A stretch of 50,705 bases of DNA from Candidatus Borkfalkia avistercoris. GTDB taxonomy: Bacteria > Bacillota > Clostridia > Christensenellales > Borkfalkiaceae. A program made the translations under genes and the position numbers. The DNA lies in NCBI GenBank assembly GCA_019115995.1, contig DXCL01000029.1, positions 1-50,705 on the forward strand, read 5' to 3'. The notes under the pieces are model-generated. The model did no database searches, was not told the origin of the DNA, and saw nothing but the letters and a program-made list of their open reading frames with translations. Within the stretch, counting starts at the first letter, position 1; the number at the start of each line of letters is the position of its first letter. Below, piece by piece: positions 50,408-50,705 of this stretch.

Positions 50408-50523
50408 AAAAATATTCCTCCGTTTGTTTCCTCCCGCACGCGCATAAACAGCCGCATCAGCCCGCCCGGTTGAGATTTTGGCGGGAACGGTATGCGGCAC
50501 GCGCACGGTGCGAATTTTATAGC
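50408..50523 (-). promoter_or_regulatory. Structured leader of rpsB (possible S2 autoregulatory RNA)
   Basis: On the minus strand the leader folds into one long interrupted hairpin: CCGTGCGCG with CGCGTGCGG at the base (with G-T pairs), GCCGC with GCGGC in the middle and CCCGCC with GGCGGG near the tip, ending at the GGAGGAAAC just before the rpsB ribosome site. Many bacteria regulate rpsB-tsf through S2 binding to the leader. Whether this one is homologous to a known class is not shown. Confidence 0.5.
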
Positions 50524-50529
50524 CTTACT

Positions 50530-50558
50530 ATTTTACCATAACTGCATTGTTTTGGCAA
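50530..50558 (-). promoter_or_regulatory. Sigma-A promoter of rpsB-tsf
   Basis: On the minus strand TTGCCA (50553-50558), 17-nt spacer, TAAAAT (50530-50535), giving a leader of about 115 nt. Confidence 0.7.
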
Positions 50559-50576
50559 GCGAAAAATGTTCGTGTT

Positions 50577-50705
50577 CACACTTTTCTCGCGCAAAGGCGC
50601 TGCGAATAGTGCCGCCGATTTTGCGAAGCGACCGCTCGCGGTCATTTATGCAAAATCGGCTAAACTGATGCGACAACTTTGTTGTCGCTAAAGTCGTGAT
50701 CTGAG
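50577..50705. repeat. Partial copy of the hairpin-rich repeat family at the right edge (copy D)
   Basis: Positions 50584-50606 match 17885-17907 of copy B exactly over 23 bases. Two further hairpins follow: GCCGATTTTGC (50623-50633) with GCAAAATCGGC, and GCGACAA / TTGTCGC near 50670-50690. The last bases read GTCGTGAT, as at the inner border of the A1 terminal hairpin (4576-4583). The rest of the element lies beyond the window, so its class is provisional. Confidence 0.5.

Overview
The window is a dense, mid-50s-percent-GC bacterial chromosome segment that looks like an endospore-forming clostridium. Evidence for this is SpoIIE, a complete GerA/GerB/GerC germinant-receptor operon, AddAB rather than RecBCD, a VanW-type wall protein, AGGAGG ribosome sites and consensus sigma-A promoters. 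An uncultured gut Clostridia lineage (for example Christensenellales) is a guess from overall feel, not something shown here. I found no tRNA, rRNA, CRISPR array or transposase gene.

Layout. 1-3544 is a sugar-utilisation cassette: a GH2 glycosidase and a frameshifted drug/metabolite-type transporter, divergent from an AraC regulator. 3628-11232 is the housekeeping run plsX-rnc-smc-DNA methyltransferase-ftsY (all minus). 11450-12484 is a TM2/DUF2752 pair divergent from a small XRE regulator with three operator-like repeats. 12588-20177 carries a GNAT-like protein, VanW, recF, dnaA and mnmG. 20221-21370 is an AT-richer accessory patch: two tiny Cys-rich proteins divergent from a second XRE regulator, with five near-identical 16-bp palindromes. 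21443-25380 holds a GH127-type enzyme and cysS. 25671-32551 is sporulation and germination (spoIIE, an unknown membrane protein, gerA/B/C), followed by a 600-bp gene-free stretch with a very strong promoter. 33167-43167 has a GNAT acetyltransferase, a PRC-barrel protein, a membrane protein, addA, addB and a lipoprotein. 43509-50407 is the classical rpsB-tsf-pyrH-frr-uppS-cdsA-dxr-rseP run, all minus.

The most unusual signal is an unnamed repeat family in long intergenic gaps: 4543-4952 (before ftsY), 17862-18295 (dnaA-mnmG), 43239-43504 (after the lipoprotein gene) and a partial copy at the right edge (50577-50705). Each roughly 200-nt unit has the same ordered set of hairpins. The stems differ in sequence between copies but keep their pairing, while single-stranded parts (a GTGYGCCC-YYAAAAA stretch and a TCAGCT loop) stay fixed. 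Two of the loci are head-to-head pairs around an identical 14-bp palindrome. This is the pattern of a structured RNA or of a hairpin-ended mobile element, and I do not recognise it as a named family.

Other points worth attention: the two operator arrays of the XRE regulators, a GerC without a lipidation cysteine, an AddB without a P-loop, dnaA without dnaN or visible DnaA boxes, acpP missing between plsX and rnc, and a homopolymer frameshift in the transporter gene.
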